From Oligoflexia bacterium (lineage in GTDB: Bacteria > Bdellovibrionota > Bacteriovoracia > Bacteriovoracales > Bacteriovoracaceae), in NCBI GenBank assembly GCA_024229115.1, contig JAAEST010000103.1, positions 186,001 through 250,000 of the forward strand: a DNA stretch of 64,000 nucleotides, given 5' to 3'. Positions 1-8,445 of the stretch are shown here, piece by piece. The position numbers were made by a program, and so were the translations under genes. Within the stretch, counting starts at the first letter, position 1, and each line of letters opens with the position of its first letter. Under the pieces are notes generated by a model that did no database searches, was not told the DNA's origin, and was given only the letters and a program-made list of their open reading frames with translations.

Positions 1-1
1 A

Positions 2-613
2 GGTATTTCAAGTGATCAAAGAATTGGTAAACACTTCTTATACCCAGGACCAGGGTATGGTGGTTCTTGTTTCCCTAAAGATGTGAAGGCCCTCGTTTAC
101 ACAGCTAAAGAAATGGGAATGGATCTTAAAATTGTTCAGGCCACTGAAGATGTTAATGATGCTCAAAAAACAAGAATGTTCGATAAGATGAATGATCATT
201 TTAAAGGTGATCTTGCTGGAAAGACTTTTGCTTTCTGGGGAGTTGCATTTAAGGCCAACACTGATGACGTTCGTGAAGCCTCTGCAATTTATATGGCGAA
301 AGCTCTTATTAATGCCGGTGCGACAGTGAGAATTTACGATCCTGTTGCTACTGACAATTACATTAAAGCAGTGGAAGAGAAGGGCGTTGATTCTTCAAAG
401 ATTACTGTTTGTAATGAAATGTATGAGTGTCTCGAAAACTGTGATGGAATGGTAACGATGACAGAGTGGAGAGAATTTAGAAATCCTGACTATGCTCAAT
501 TAAAAGATAAGCTAAAAGAAGCAGTGATCTTCGATGCTCGTAACCTTTTCGAAACGAGTAAAGTTCTTTCTAAGGGTTTTGCTTACTACGCAATTGGGAA
601 GCACATCGAATAA
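2..613 (+). CDS. ugd: UDP-glucose 6-dehydrogenase, 3' part
   Basis: The reading frame is open from base 2, so the gene begins upstream of the window and 203 C-terminal residues are visible. Near the start it has the family active-site motif GYGGSCFPKD, with the catalytic Cys codon at 68-70. The central helix and C-terminal UDP-binding domain (FWGVAFKANTDDVREA) follow. The family oxidises UDP-glucose to UDP-glucuronate with two NAD+ to feed surface polysaccharide synthesis. Its stop codon shares one base with the start of the next gene, so the two are probably co-transcribed. UDP-ManNAc dehydrogenases share the fold, so the substrate is likely but not proven. Confidence 0.9.
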   Translation, partial: GISSDQRIGKHFLYPGPGYGGSCFPKDVKALVYTAKEMGMDLKIVQATEDVNDAQKTRMFDKMNDHFKGDLAGKTFAFWGVAFKANTDDVREASAIYMAKALINAGATVRIYDPVATDNYIKAVEEKGVDSSKITVCNEMYECLENCDGMVTMTEWREFRNPDYAQLKDKLKEAVIFDARNLFETSKVLSKGFAYYAIGKHIE

Positions 614-1398
614 TGAAAGTTGCAATCTTTCAACTTACATCAGTTTACGATTACAAAGAAAATTTAAAAAAAATTGAAGAAGCTTGTCTTCAGGTTAAAA
701 GAGCCAGAGGACAAGCTTTATTTTTACCTGAATGTTTCTATTCCATGTCTAATGGACTGAAGCCAACGGAATACTTAGTTGAAAAAGGTAATGAGCACTA
801 CAAAAATATCCAAAACCTAGCAACCAAGCATGAACTCTATCTTATTGGGGGAAGTGCCGCTACTAATCTTGATGGTAAGGTCGTAAATCGAGCTTATAAT
901 TTTGCTCCAGATGGAACTGAATTACCTCACTACGACAAAATCAATCTCTTCTCATGTGAACTTTCTAAAAGCGGAAAATCTATTGATGAAGCGGATATCT
1001 ATACTTCAGGAAATACTCCTCAAATAATTGAGTTTGAAAATTGGAAAGTTGGATTAGGAATTTGCTTTGATCTTCGTTTTCCAAAAATGGGAAGGGAGTA
1101 TGTTGAGCAAGGAGCTCAAATCTTAACTTATAGTTCCGCTTTTACAGTTCCAACTGGAAAGGCCCATTGGCATACTCTTAATAAAGCGAGGGCCATTGAG
1201 AATCAATGCTATGTTATCGCCGCTGCTCAATGGGGAGAAAATAACGAGCGTATTCAAACTTACGGTCATAGTCTTATTATTGATCCATGGGGTGAAGTTC
1301 TCGCTGATGCTGGTATTGGGGAGAAAATTATCTTCGCAGATATAAACCCTGAACGAATCACAGAAATTCGCAAATCAGTCGGCGTCTTCAAATCATAA
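613..1398 (+). CDS. Nitrilase-superfamily amidase (Nit1/omega-amidase type)
   Basis: This 261-residue protein carries the Glu-Lys-Cys triad of the carbon-nitrogen hydrolases: E40 in LFLPECF, K109 in YDKINLF and C151 in GICFDLRFP. The last motif resembles the Nit branch, whose known members hydrolyse deaminated glutathione or omega-amides such as 2-oxoglutaramate. It is probably cytosolic, with no signal peptide. ATG overlaps the TAA of ugd by one base, which indicates translational coupling. The exact substrate cannot be read from the sequence. Confidence 0.85.
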   Translation: MKVAIFQLTSVYDYKENLKKIEEACLQVKRARGQALFLPECFYSMSNGLKPTEYLVEKGNEHYKNIQNLATKHELYLIGGSAATNLDGKVVNRAYNFAPDGTELPHYDKINLFSCELSKSGKSIDEADIYTSGNTPQIIEFENWKVGLGICFDLRFPKMGREYVEQGAQILTYSSAFTVPTGKAHWHTLNKARAIENQCYVIAAAQWGENNERIQTYGHSLIIDPWGEVLADAGIGEKIIFADINPERITEIRKSVGVFKS

Positions 1399-1406
1399 AG
1401 TTCGAT

Positions 1407-1661
1407 TTACATGTAAGGGTTTTCGCCTGAATCATGATCCGTCATATCCACAACTTCAGTAATATCAGGGAACTTTTGTTTGAGTAATCTTTCGATTCCA
1501 TCTTTTAGTGTGGCCGAAGAAGAAGAACATCCCTGGCAACCACCAGTAAGTTTTAGAAAAACTTTATCATTATCATAATCAATAAGTTCAACATTTCCAC
1601 CGTGAGCAGCTAGGGCCGGTCTAATTTGCTCATCTAAAACTTTTTCAATCTGACGAATCAT
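1407..1661 (-). CDS. NifU C-terminal-domain (Nfu-type) Fe-S carrier
   Basis: This 84-residue protein is essentially a single NifU-like domain. The CxxC (C42-Q-G-C45, inside GGCQGCSSSS) would bridge a [4Fe-4S] cluster between two subunits, and the A-HGG-V-L motif at about residues 19-25 is typical. Nfu proteins carry Fe-S clusters to apo-enzymes. It is encoded 4 bp downstream of the glycosyltransferase-like gene on the same strand and is probably its co-transcript. The N-terminal A-type domain of NfuA is missing, so it is a minimal Nfu. Confidence 0.85.
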   Translation of the reverse strand: MIRQIEKVLDEQIRPALAAHGGNVELIDYDNDKVFLKLTGGCQGCSSSSATLKDGIERLLKQKFPDITEVVDMTDHDSGENPYM

Positions 1662-1665
1662 GTTC

Positions 1666-2562
1666 TTACCTTTTATTCACTTTAATAAAGTTTTTATATT
1701 CACCCATTCTATACCCAGTTAGACTTTCGATAAAGTCAGAAATCATGAGTCCAATATTTTTCCATTCAAACTTAGTAGGCATGTCTAGTAGATTTAACTG
1801 GTTACGATTCTTAGTGATCCATTCTTTCATGACCACAGGGTGAGTTTGTTCAAATTTAACAAGTCCCCAAATTCTCTCATACTGGAAACTATCATCATTA
1901 TGATCTTGCCCATGATAGAGTTTACCGAAGCTTTGAACTTTTTTCTTCATTACCGAAGACTCTCTGGCCCAACCATAGTGAAAAATTCTAGCCTGTCCTT
2001 CAATACATTTTAGTTTTCCACCATCTTTGTTTTTGAAACCTTGAGCGTCGAGATAACTTTTAATACCAAGACCATTTCTAATAAGTCTTACTTCACGACG
2101 ATAGATATTTCGTGTTCTCTTTAAGGTATCAGTATTTCCATAGAAATGATTATATTGAAAAATAAGCCCTTCAATTTCAGGATTTTTTTCCATTACTTCA
2201 ACATTTCGACGAATTTCTTCGATATCATCTTCGTGAAGTGTCTCGTCTCCTTGGATGTATTGGCAGTAATCACCAGTGCATTCTTTAAGAGCAATATTTG
2301 TTTGCTGGCTTAAGATGAGCCCTTGCTGAGTAAGCTCAGGATCCCAATAGCTTTTTAAAAACTTTACTTGAGGGTTATCTTTAAAAGAATCAACTAAGTA
2401 ATTATAAGTTCCGTCATCATCTGTACATGCAGGATTATCAAAACCAACATTCACAATGACTTCAAAACAAAGTGGAAGTATTGATTCAATTGATTCTTTG
2501 ATCGGATAGCCTAACGTGAGACCATTTTTGATAAATGTAAATCCTGAGATTTGATGTGCCAT
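1666..2562 (-). CDS. Glycosyltransferase family 2-like protein
   Basis: This 298-residue soluble protein has the layout of a GT-A glycosyltransferase. An N-terminal beta-strand/turn (GFTFIKNGLTLGYPIKESI) leads to a nucleotide-binding segment (CFEVIVNVG, then DDDGT) and a metal-binding-like GDYCQYIQGDE segment at about residues 96-106. The C-terminal half is rich in aromatic and charged residues and I do not recognise it. Such enzymes usually transfer sugars to surface glycans. It lies between rsmE and the Nfu gene, which says nothing about its acceptor. The assignment rests on pattern only. Confidence 0.55.
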   Translation of the reverse strand: MAHQISGFTFIKNGLTLGYPIKESIESILPLCFEVIVNVGFDNPACTDDDGTYNYLVDSFKDNPQVKFLKSYWDPELTQQGLILSQQTNIALKECTGDYCQYIQGDETLHEDDIEEIRRNVEVMEKNPEIEGLIFQYNHFYGNTDTLKRTRNIYRREVRLIRNGLGIKSYLDAQGFKNKDGGKLKCIEGQARIFHYGWARESSVMKKKVQSFGKLYHGQDHNDDSFQYERIWGLVKFEQTHPVVMKEWITKNRNQLNLLDMPTKFEWKNIGLMISDFIESLTGYRMGEYKNFIKVNKR

Positions 2563-2581
2563 GGGGCTATTATGCCTTAGT

Positions 2582-3316
2582 TTAATTATTAGTTAAATAG
2601 TTATGATGAATTTGTCCAAGAAAGGAGAAGAGGGCAATTTCAACTCTTAAAACATTCGTACTAATTTTTGTTGGTTGAAACCCATCATTAATGAGAAATT
2701 CTTCTTCACTTTGAGTCCAACCTCTTTCAGGACCAATTGCAATACAAATTTCTTCATCAAAGTTTAGAGCAGTTGTTAATAATGGTGCTTTATCATCTAG
2801 ACTTAAAAGTAATTTTGTTGGGCTCTTCTTAAAATCTAAATCTTTTAAAGATGAGACCACTTCAACCACTGGGAGTGTATGTGTTCTCGCTTCTTGAGCT
2901 AGCCCTGCTAAAATTAATTCTTGAAGTTTTTCTTCTTCGAAAATTTTTGAATCTGCATAACTCTTTTCTGAAAGTTGTGCTTGGAAGAAAGTAATTTTCT
3001 TCACCCCAAGTGAAATTCCATGTTCAATTACTTTCTTCATTGTCGGGGGTCTAGAAAGGCCACTGATAATATGAAGAGGCAGTTCTTTGTTTTTAGAAAG
3101 GGAAGTTACTTCAAAAGTAATTGATTCTAAATTCATGGCCGAAATTTTGGCCAAACCCACTCCATGATTAATCACTGTGACTTTAAGCTCATCCCCAACC
3201 TTGGCCTTTAGATGATTTTGAATATGAGCAATATCCTCTTTTCGTTCAATTTTAAATTGCATCGAAGAGTGATCAGATTCTAATTGCTCAGCAGGTAATA
3301 AAATTATTCTATTCAA
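2582..3316 (-). CDS. rsmE: 16S rRNA (uracil-N3)-methyltransferase RsmE
   Basis: The length (244 residues) and architecture match RsmE: an N-terminal PUA-like beta domain (about 1-70) and a SPOUT methyltransferase domain. The SAM-binding knot is visible as IAIGPERGWTQSEEEF (GPERG at 195-199, where the family usually has GPEGG) and ISTNVLRVEIALFSFLG (218-234, corresponding to LG-RILR-ETA). RsmE methylates N3 of U1498 in the decoding centre of 16S rRNA using SAM. It is the first gene of the reverse-strand trio. Small departures from the knot consensus are seen, but the overall match is convincing. Confidence 0.9.
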   Translation of the reverse strand: MNRIILLPAEQLESDHSSMQFKIERKEDIAHIQNHLKAKVGDELKVTVINHGVGLAKISAMNLESITFEVTSLSKNKELPLHIISGLSRPPTMKKVIEHGISLGVKKITFFQAQLSEKSYADSKIFEEEKLQELILAGLAQEARTHTLPVVEVVSSLKDLDFKKSPTKLLLSLDDKAPLLTTALNFDEEICIAIGPERGWTQSEEEFLINDGFQPTKISTNVLRVEIALFSFLGQIHHNYLTNN

Positions 3317-3381
3317 GTTTGTCCTATAGATTTCAATTGCTTAAGGATATGTACCTCAGGACTTTTTGCACGTAAAGGGCC

Positions 3382-4413
3382 ATGGGTGCAACAAGTCTTA
3401 ATTATCAAAATCACAGTAACTTTACTCTCATTCTCGCTCCTCCAGGTTGGGGAAAAACATCAATGCTCTTAGACCTTTTTGAGCAGAGTGATTCAAATAA
3501 GTTATGGCTCTTTTTCAGTCCTTTAAGAGCACTTAACGAGGAATTTAATGAAAGAGTAAAAGAGAAATATAAGACTTGGTTCTTTAATAGCAGGGCCTTC
3601 GGAAATAGTAAGTATCATAATAGTACTCTTCCGAAGGTCATTATTATGTCCCCAGAGGTCTTTGATAGTGAATGGTTTTTACATTGGAGGAAGAGAAAAG
3701 AGATTGGAATTATTATTGACGAGATACATCTCTTTTTTAAATGGGGAGAAACTTTCAGACCACGATTATTAGACTTTCTTTTTCAAAGCCTTAGCTTAAA
3801 TGTCTCTATGGTGGGATTAAGTGCAACTGTTGATCAGGAACTTTCACAAGAATTAAGAAATTTAGTGGAATATAACCATGGGAATTATGAAGAGCTAAAC
3901 TATGGAAACTTTCAGTTTCTTAATCATCCTAAGAGAAAAATTGTTTTCCATGAGAAAGATAAATTAACTTTTAATAGACTATTATTGAGAATGATTAGAA
4001 AGGAAAAGAACAAAAGGTTTCTCATTTTTTGTCAGCGAAGAGAAGAAGTTTTCAATTGGATAAATCTGCTTCAAAAGTTGGGAGTGAAAAGTTTAGGAGC
4101 GGTAGGAGGAAGTGTTGAGAAGTTTCGTCATCAACTGAAGAACTCAATCGATAACCAGGTTATTGTGGCGACATCTTGTCTGGGGCATGGAGTGAATCTT
4201 CCTTCTATTGATTATTTGGCCATAAATTATGACGAACAAGACTATGGATTATGGCTACAGATGGCCACGAGAGCGGGCAGAAGAGGAGAGGAGTTCTCAA
4301 TTTTCTATTGTAAGAAGCTAAGTGGAATAAAAATGATCTTCGCTCGGTTAAATGCTCAATTCTATGATTATCATTTTCAATTAAGTAAATTTTTTGAGAG
4401 GATGAAGAGGTGA
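3382..4413 (+). CDS. Compact SF2 (DExH) helicase-like ATPase
   Basis: In only 343 residues the protein holds most superfamily 2 helicase motifs: Walker A APPGWGKTS (A19-S27), motif II DEIH (113-116), motif III SAT (147-149) and motif VI QMATRAGRRG (293 onward), preceded by GHGVNLPSID. No extra DNA-binding, zinc or HRDC domain follows, so it is smaller than RecQ, RecG or the usual RNA helicases. An AAAGGG ribosome site precedes the ATG. The stop overlaps the GTG start of recO by four bases, suggesting coupled translation and a possible role in recombination or repair. Substrate and polarity are unknown. Confidence 0.75.
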   Translation: MGATSLNYQNHSNFTLILAPPGWGKTSMLLDLFEQSDSNKLWLFFSPLRALNEEFNERVKEKYKTWFFNSRAFGNSKYHNSTLPKVIIMSPEVFDSEWFLHWRKRKEIGIIIDEIHLFFKWGETFRPRLLDFLFQSLSLNVSMVGLSATVDQELSQELRNLVEYNHGNYEELNYGNFQFLNHPKRKIVFHEKDKLTFNRLLLRMIRKEKNKRFLIFCQRREEVFNWINLLQKLGVKSLGAVGGSVEKFRHQLKNSIDNQVIVATSCLGHGVNLPSIDYLAINYDEQDYGLWLQMATRAGRRGEEFSIFYCKKLSGIKMIFARLNAQFYDYHFQLSKFFERMKR

Positions 4414-5213
4414 AAACCAAGATTGAAGGCCTTGTTTTAAGTAAGGTCCCATTTAAAGAGCGCCATCTTATTTGCCATCTCCTATTAAGAAGTGGAAGGA
4501 AAGTGAGTGTTCTTTTCTATGGCGGTCAAGGTGGTGGAAAGAAGAAGAAGTCTTCTACGATTGAGCTAGGCTATATGCTTAGTATCGAAGTCGCTCGATC
4601 TCGATCAACCTTTGAAATGCTACAAGCAAAAGAGTGGACTCCTATCTGGGCACATGAAAAGATTAGAGAGAATCACAAAGCTTTTTATCTTCTCTGTCTC
4701 TATCTGGAAATCATTATAAAAATAGCTCAAGATGAAAATCTTCATGATGATAACTTGCAATCTTCTTCTGAAGAGGAAGGCCTCTTTATGGTTTTAAGTA
4801 ATGCAATTTTTCATATGGAAAAGAGGCTTAATCTTGGTGAGTTTGACTCCTGGTCTGACTTTCTGATTTTTCTTGGAAAGCTCTCTATCGAGCTCGGAGT
4901 TTTTCCTATGAGAGAGAGTTGTATTTTTTGTGATGAGGACTTAGAGAAGTTACAAGAAATCTATTTAATGTCTGATCATGGAGGATTTGCCTGTAATACA
5001 TGCACTAATCAAATGGAAAAAGATCCAGGTCAGCTTTCCATCTCGGGAAGAGATCTTTGGGAATTACTTGGGGTTATTGCGAATCATAAATATAAAGATT
5101 TAGAGAAATTTCGAATTGATCAAGCCCCAATCATTCATAATTTCTTCGAGTATTTTTGCTATCAGTTTCATTGGCAGAAATCCATGTTTAAGTCTTTGGC
5201 CCTGGTCCTTTGA
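4410..5213 (+). CDS. recO: DNA repair protein RecO
   Basis: This 267-residue protein begins with an OB-fold region of RecO type (EGLVLSKVPFKERHLICHLL, then VSVLFYGGQGGGKK) and ends in a helical domain with a four-cysteine zinc site, C171/C174 and C195/C198. In the RecF pathway, RecO with RecR loads RecA onto SSB-coated single-stranded DNA and anneals strands. The GTG start overlaps the TGA of the helicase gene. A long Lys run (about 44-47) follows the Gly-rich loop. ssb lies about 52 kb away. Confidence 0.85.
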   Translation: MKTKIEGLVLSKVPFKERHLICHLLLRSGRKVSVLFYGGQGGGKKKKSSTIELGYMLSIEVARSRSTFEMLQAKEWTPIWAHEKIRENHKAFYLLCLYLEIIIKIAQDENLHDDNLQSSSEEEGLFMVLSNAIFHMEKRLNLGEFDSWSDFLIFLGKLSIELGVFPMRESCIFCDEDLEKLQEIYLMSDHGGFACNTCTNQMEKDPGQLSISGRDLWELLGVIANHKYKDLEKFRIDQAPIIHNFFEYFCYQFHWQKSMFKSLALVL

Positions 5214-5224
5214 CTTTGTGAGCT

Positions 5225-5252
5225 TTGACAGGTTGCTTCAAGCATAGATAAA
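5225..5252 (+). promoter_or_regulatory. Sigma70-like promoter for msbA-type gene
   Basis: A perfect -35 TTGACA (5225-5230) is followed, after 16 bp, by GATAAA (5247-5252). Transcription would start at about 5259-5260, right at the ATG (5261), and no Shine-Dalgarno sequence is visible. The mRNA could therefore be leaderless. This is a sequence-only prediction. Confidence 0.5.
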
Positions 5253-5260
5253 ATGACTCC

Positions 5261-6976
5261 ATGATTGAATTGCTAACAAAGAAGCTATTTCCTTATATAG
5301 CTCCTTATAGATATAAAGTTATCCTTACTGTTTTATTATCTGTTGCCCTTGCTGCGATAGGTGGATTACAAGTTTCTCTTGTTAAGCCACTTTTTGATCG
5401 TGGGCTTAGTCCAGATGCAACCACAAATGAAGTTGTCATTCTCGCCGCTCAGTTACTAGGTCTTGGGATTTTAAATTTTCCATGTCGTTTCCTCCATTTC
5501 TATTGGCTACGTTTCATTATGGAAAAAGCAACTTGTGCCGTTAGAGCAGAAGTTTTTAACAAGCTTCTTCGTCTTCCGACCTCATTTTTTCATGGGAGCA
5601 AGCAGGGACAACTTATTTCTAATTCTTTGAATGATACCCAAGTTTTTGCTTCTGGTTTTAAAGCGGTGATCGATTTAATTCGTGAACCTCTGAAAGCCAT
5701 GGTTTATTTAGGGATGGCCTTTTGGGCAGACTGGCAGCTTACTCTTGTAATTTTTATTATTGCTCCTTTTCTTATTCTTATTTTTGGAATTAGTGGAAAG
5801 AAAGTTAAGAATAACCAAGGAAGTGTTCAGCAAGAGCATGGTGAACTTACTCATAATATTACTGAAGGACTTTCTGCCCATAAAATTACCAAGGCCTTCA
5901 ATCTTCAGGACTTCGTTTATAAGAGATTTAAATACGCTCAAGAAAGATTTTTCAATGCTCAAATGAAGACTTCCTTTGTTGAAGAGATGGCCCATCCCTT
6001 TGTTGAATTAGTAGGGGCGATGGCGTTTTCTGGCGTTATTGTTTTTGCTCACTTTAGAATTCAGTCAGGTGAAATGACGATGGGTGAGTTTATTTCATTC
6101 ATTGCGGCTCTTGCTCTTTTCATGGATCCAATTAGAAAATTCTCTCAGGCTAACGTGAGACTTTCCCAAGCTCAAGCAGCTGCGGATCGGATCTTTGGAA
6201 TTTTTAATCTGGAAGAAGAAAAAGATATTGGAACAGAAGTGATTTCTAATTTTAATGATTCAATCAAAGTTTCAAATTTAACATTCTCTTATGGAGAAGG
6301 TGATGTAATTAAAAACTTGAATCTTGAGATTAAGAAAGGGCAAAAAGTGGCTCTTGTTGGCCTTAGTGGAAGTGGAAAGTCGACTCTGATTAATTTACTG
6401 CTTGGGCTTTATCCTGTTGAACAAGGCTCAATTGAAATTGATGGTCATCGCATCGATAAAATTAAACTAAAGAACTTAAGAGATCTCTTTGGTCTCGTGA
6501 GCCAAGATATTTTCTTATTCAATGATTCTGTGAAAACAAATCTCTTTCTTGATCAAAATATTGATCAAGCCCAGCTTGCTCAAGCTCTGGATGTTGCTTA
6601 CGCCAAAGACTTTGTGGAAAAGCTTCCTCAAGGTGATGAAACTTTGGTAGGAGATCGTGGAGCAAGACTTTCTGGAGGTCAGCAACAAAGACTTACTATT
6701 GCGAGGGCCTATCTTCAAAATACTGATATTCTGCTCTTCGATGAAGCGACTTCAGCATTGGACAACGAGTCAGAAAAGGTTGTGCAAAAAGCACTCGAGA
6801 ACTTAGCTGGCGAGAAGACTGTAATCGCCGTGGCCCATAGACTTTCCACTATTCAGGACTTTGATCAAATCTTTGTTATGCATGAAGGAAAGCTTGTTGA
6901 GCAGGGAACTCATGGTGAGCTTATGGCCAATCAACATGAGTACGCTAAGCTCTATGAATTAAGCCAAAAATCTTAA
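5261..6976 (+). CDS. msbA: MsbA-type lipid A/ABC exporter (fused TMD-NBD)
   Basis: A 571-residue half-transporter. The N-terminal membrane domain (about 1-310, six hydrophobic helices) is followed by an ATPase with Walker A GLSGSGKS (367-374), a Q-loop in LVSQDIFLFND, signature LSGGQ (470-474), Walker B with D494/E495 and H-loop AVAHRLST. Length and N-terminal layout fit MsbA, which flips lipid A-core across the inner membrane as a homodimer. Other type IV exporters look alike, so the substrate is inferred. It stands alone, with its own promoter directly upstream. Confidence 0.8.
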   Translation: MIELLTKKLFPYIAPYRYKVILTVLLSVALAAIGGLQVSLVKPLFDRGLSPDATTNEVVILAAQLLGLGILNFPCRFLHFYWLRFIMEKATCAVRAEVFNKLLRLPTSFFHGSKQGQLISNSLNDTQVFASGFKAVIDLIREPLKAMVYLGMAFWADWQLTLVIFIIAPFLILIFGISGKKVKNNQGSVQQEHGELTHNITEGLSAHKITKAFNLQDFVYKRFKYAQERFFNAQMKTSFVEEMAHPFVELVGAMAFSGVIVFAHFRIQSGEMTMGEFISFIAALALFMDPIRKFSQANVRLSQAQAAADRIFGIFNLEEEKDIGTEVISNFNDSIKVSNLTFSYGEGDVIKNLNLEIKKGQKVALVGLSGSGKSTLINLLLGLYPVEQGSIEIDGHRIDKIKLKNLRDLFGLVSQDIFLFNDSVKTNLFLDQNIDQAQLAQALDVAYAKDFVEKLPQGDETLVGDRGARLSGGQQQRLTIARAYLQNTDILLFDEATSALDNESEKVVQKALENLAGEKTVIAVAHRLSTIQDFDQIFVMHEGKLVEQGTHGELMANQHEYAKLYELSQKS

Positions 6977-7079
6977 AAATTCTAAGGTCATTTCGACGCA
7001 TAATCCTTGGCCAGTAAGGCCCGAGAGTTGTATATTCAGGTGGAAATTTTCAACTTATTTTCCATGCTAGGGGTGCATC

Positions 7080-8405
7080 GTGTCGGAAACAAATCTCAAG
7101 TCTTTAAATGAACTTTCAAGCCTTTGTAAAAGAAGAGGATTCCTTTTTCAATCTTCTGAGATCTATGGCGGAGTTGGTGGTTGTTGGGATTACGGTCCTC
7201 TTGGAATTGAACTAAAAAAGAATGTTCAAAATAGCTGGTGGAAGTCGATGACTTACCGTCAAGATGTTGTGGGGATTGATGCTAGTATTCTTATGAACCC
7301 AACAGTATGGAAAGCATCGGGGCACGTTGATGGATTCACGGATCCTATGATTGATTGTAAAGAATGTAAGGCCCGTTTTAGAGCGGACCAAATTGATGCA
7401 AATAAGCCATGTCAAAACTGTGGAGCTGAAGGTCAGTTTACAGAGCCAAGAGAGTTTAACCTCATGTTTAAAACTCAAATGGGTCCAGTAGAAGATTCTT
7501 CTTCAACAATTTACTTAAGACCAGAAACAGCTCAAGGTATTTTTGTTAACTTTCAAAATGTTCAAAGTACGATGAGACAAAAGCTTCCATTTGGAATTGC
7601 TCAAATTGGAAAAGCTTTTAGAAATGAAATTACTCCAGGGAATTTTATTTTCCGTTTAAGAGAATTTGAACAAATGGAAATGCAATTCTTTGTTAAGCCG
7701 GGAACACAGAAAGAGGCATACGATAAATGGAAAGAGATCCGTTATAACTGGCATATCAATAATGGAATGAGAGCTGAGAATCTTCGTTGGCATCCGCATG
7801 GAGAAAACGACCTTGCTCACTATGCTGATATGGCCGAAGATATTGAGTACAACTTCCCACATGGTTGGGGAGAGATGGAAGGGATTCACTCTCGTACAGA
7901 TTTTGATCTTTCTAAGCACCAAGAGTTCTCTGGAAAGTCACAACTTTATGTAGATCAAGCAGATGGAAATAAGAAGTATGTTCCTTACGTTGTCGAAACT
8001 TCAGTGGGAAGTGATCGCTGTATGCTTGCTCTAATGTGTGATGCTTATAGAAAAGAAAATGAAGGTGATAAAGAAAACGAAAGAGTTGTGATGAAGTTTC
8101 ATCCAAGGATTGCTCCTATCAAAGTTGCTGTTCTTCCACTAATGAAGAAGGGTGGGCTACAAGAAGAAGCGCAAAAAGTTTTAGAAAACATTCAACTAAA
8201 TTATAGATGTGACTTTGATGTGGCTGGATCAATTGGTAAGCGTTATCGTCGACAAGATGAAATTGGAACACCACTTTGTGTGACAGTTGATTATGACACG
8301 CTTGAAGATCAGACAGTAACAGTTCGTGATAGAGATTCGATGAAGCAAGAAAGAGTTGCTATCGATCAACTAGATCGTTACATCAGAGATCATTTAGGTT
8401 TCTAA
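7080..8405 (+). CDS. glyS: Glycyl-tRNA synthetase, single-chain (alpha2) type
   Basis: This 441-residue class II synthetase is the homodimeric kind (GlyQS), not the separate alpha and beta chains of many proteobacteria. Features include the N-terminal [21 protein letters not shown] motif, a zinc-ribbon-like insertion with C93/C96 and C111/C114, motif 2 (FRNEITP) and the C-terminal anticodon-binding domain starting near [11 protein letters not shown]. It attaches glycine to tRNA-Gly in the cytosol. The start is GTG after TAGGGG. The 103-bp upstream region shows no T-box-like element. Confidence 0.93.
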   Translation: MSETNLKSLNELSSLCKRRGFLFQSSEIYGGVGGCWDYGPLGIELKKNVQNSWWKSMTYRQDVVGIDASILMNPTVWKASGHVDGFTDPMIDCKECKARFRADQIDANKPCQNCGAEGQFTEPREFNLMFKTQMGPVEDSSSTIYLRPETAQGIFVNFQNVQSTMRQKLPFGIAQIGKAFRNEITPGNFIFRLREFEQMEMQFFVKPGTQKEAYDKWKEIRYNWHINNGMRAENLRWHPHGENDLAHYADMAEDIEYNFPHGWGEMEGIHSRTDFDLSKHQEFSGKSQLYVDQADGNKKYVPYVVETSVGSDRCMLALMCDAYRKENEGDKENERVVMKFHPRIAPIKVAVLPLMKKGGLQEEAQKVLENIQLNYRCDFDVAGSIGKRYRRQDEIGTPLCVTVDYDTLEDQTVTVRDRDSMKQERVAIDQLDRYIRDHLGF

Positions 8406-8445
8406 GAAAATAAAATTCAATGCATTGGAAATAAGGAGATGACCA

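Noticed and set aside
6977-7079. T-box leader before glyS
   Set aside because: The stretch is too short and lacks the T-box sequence and an antiterminator/terminator pair.
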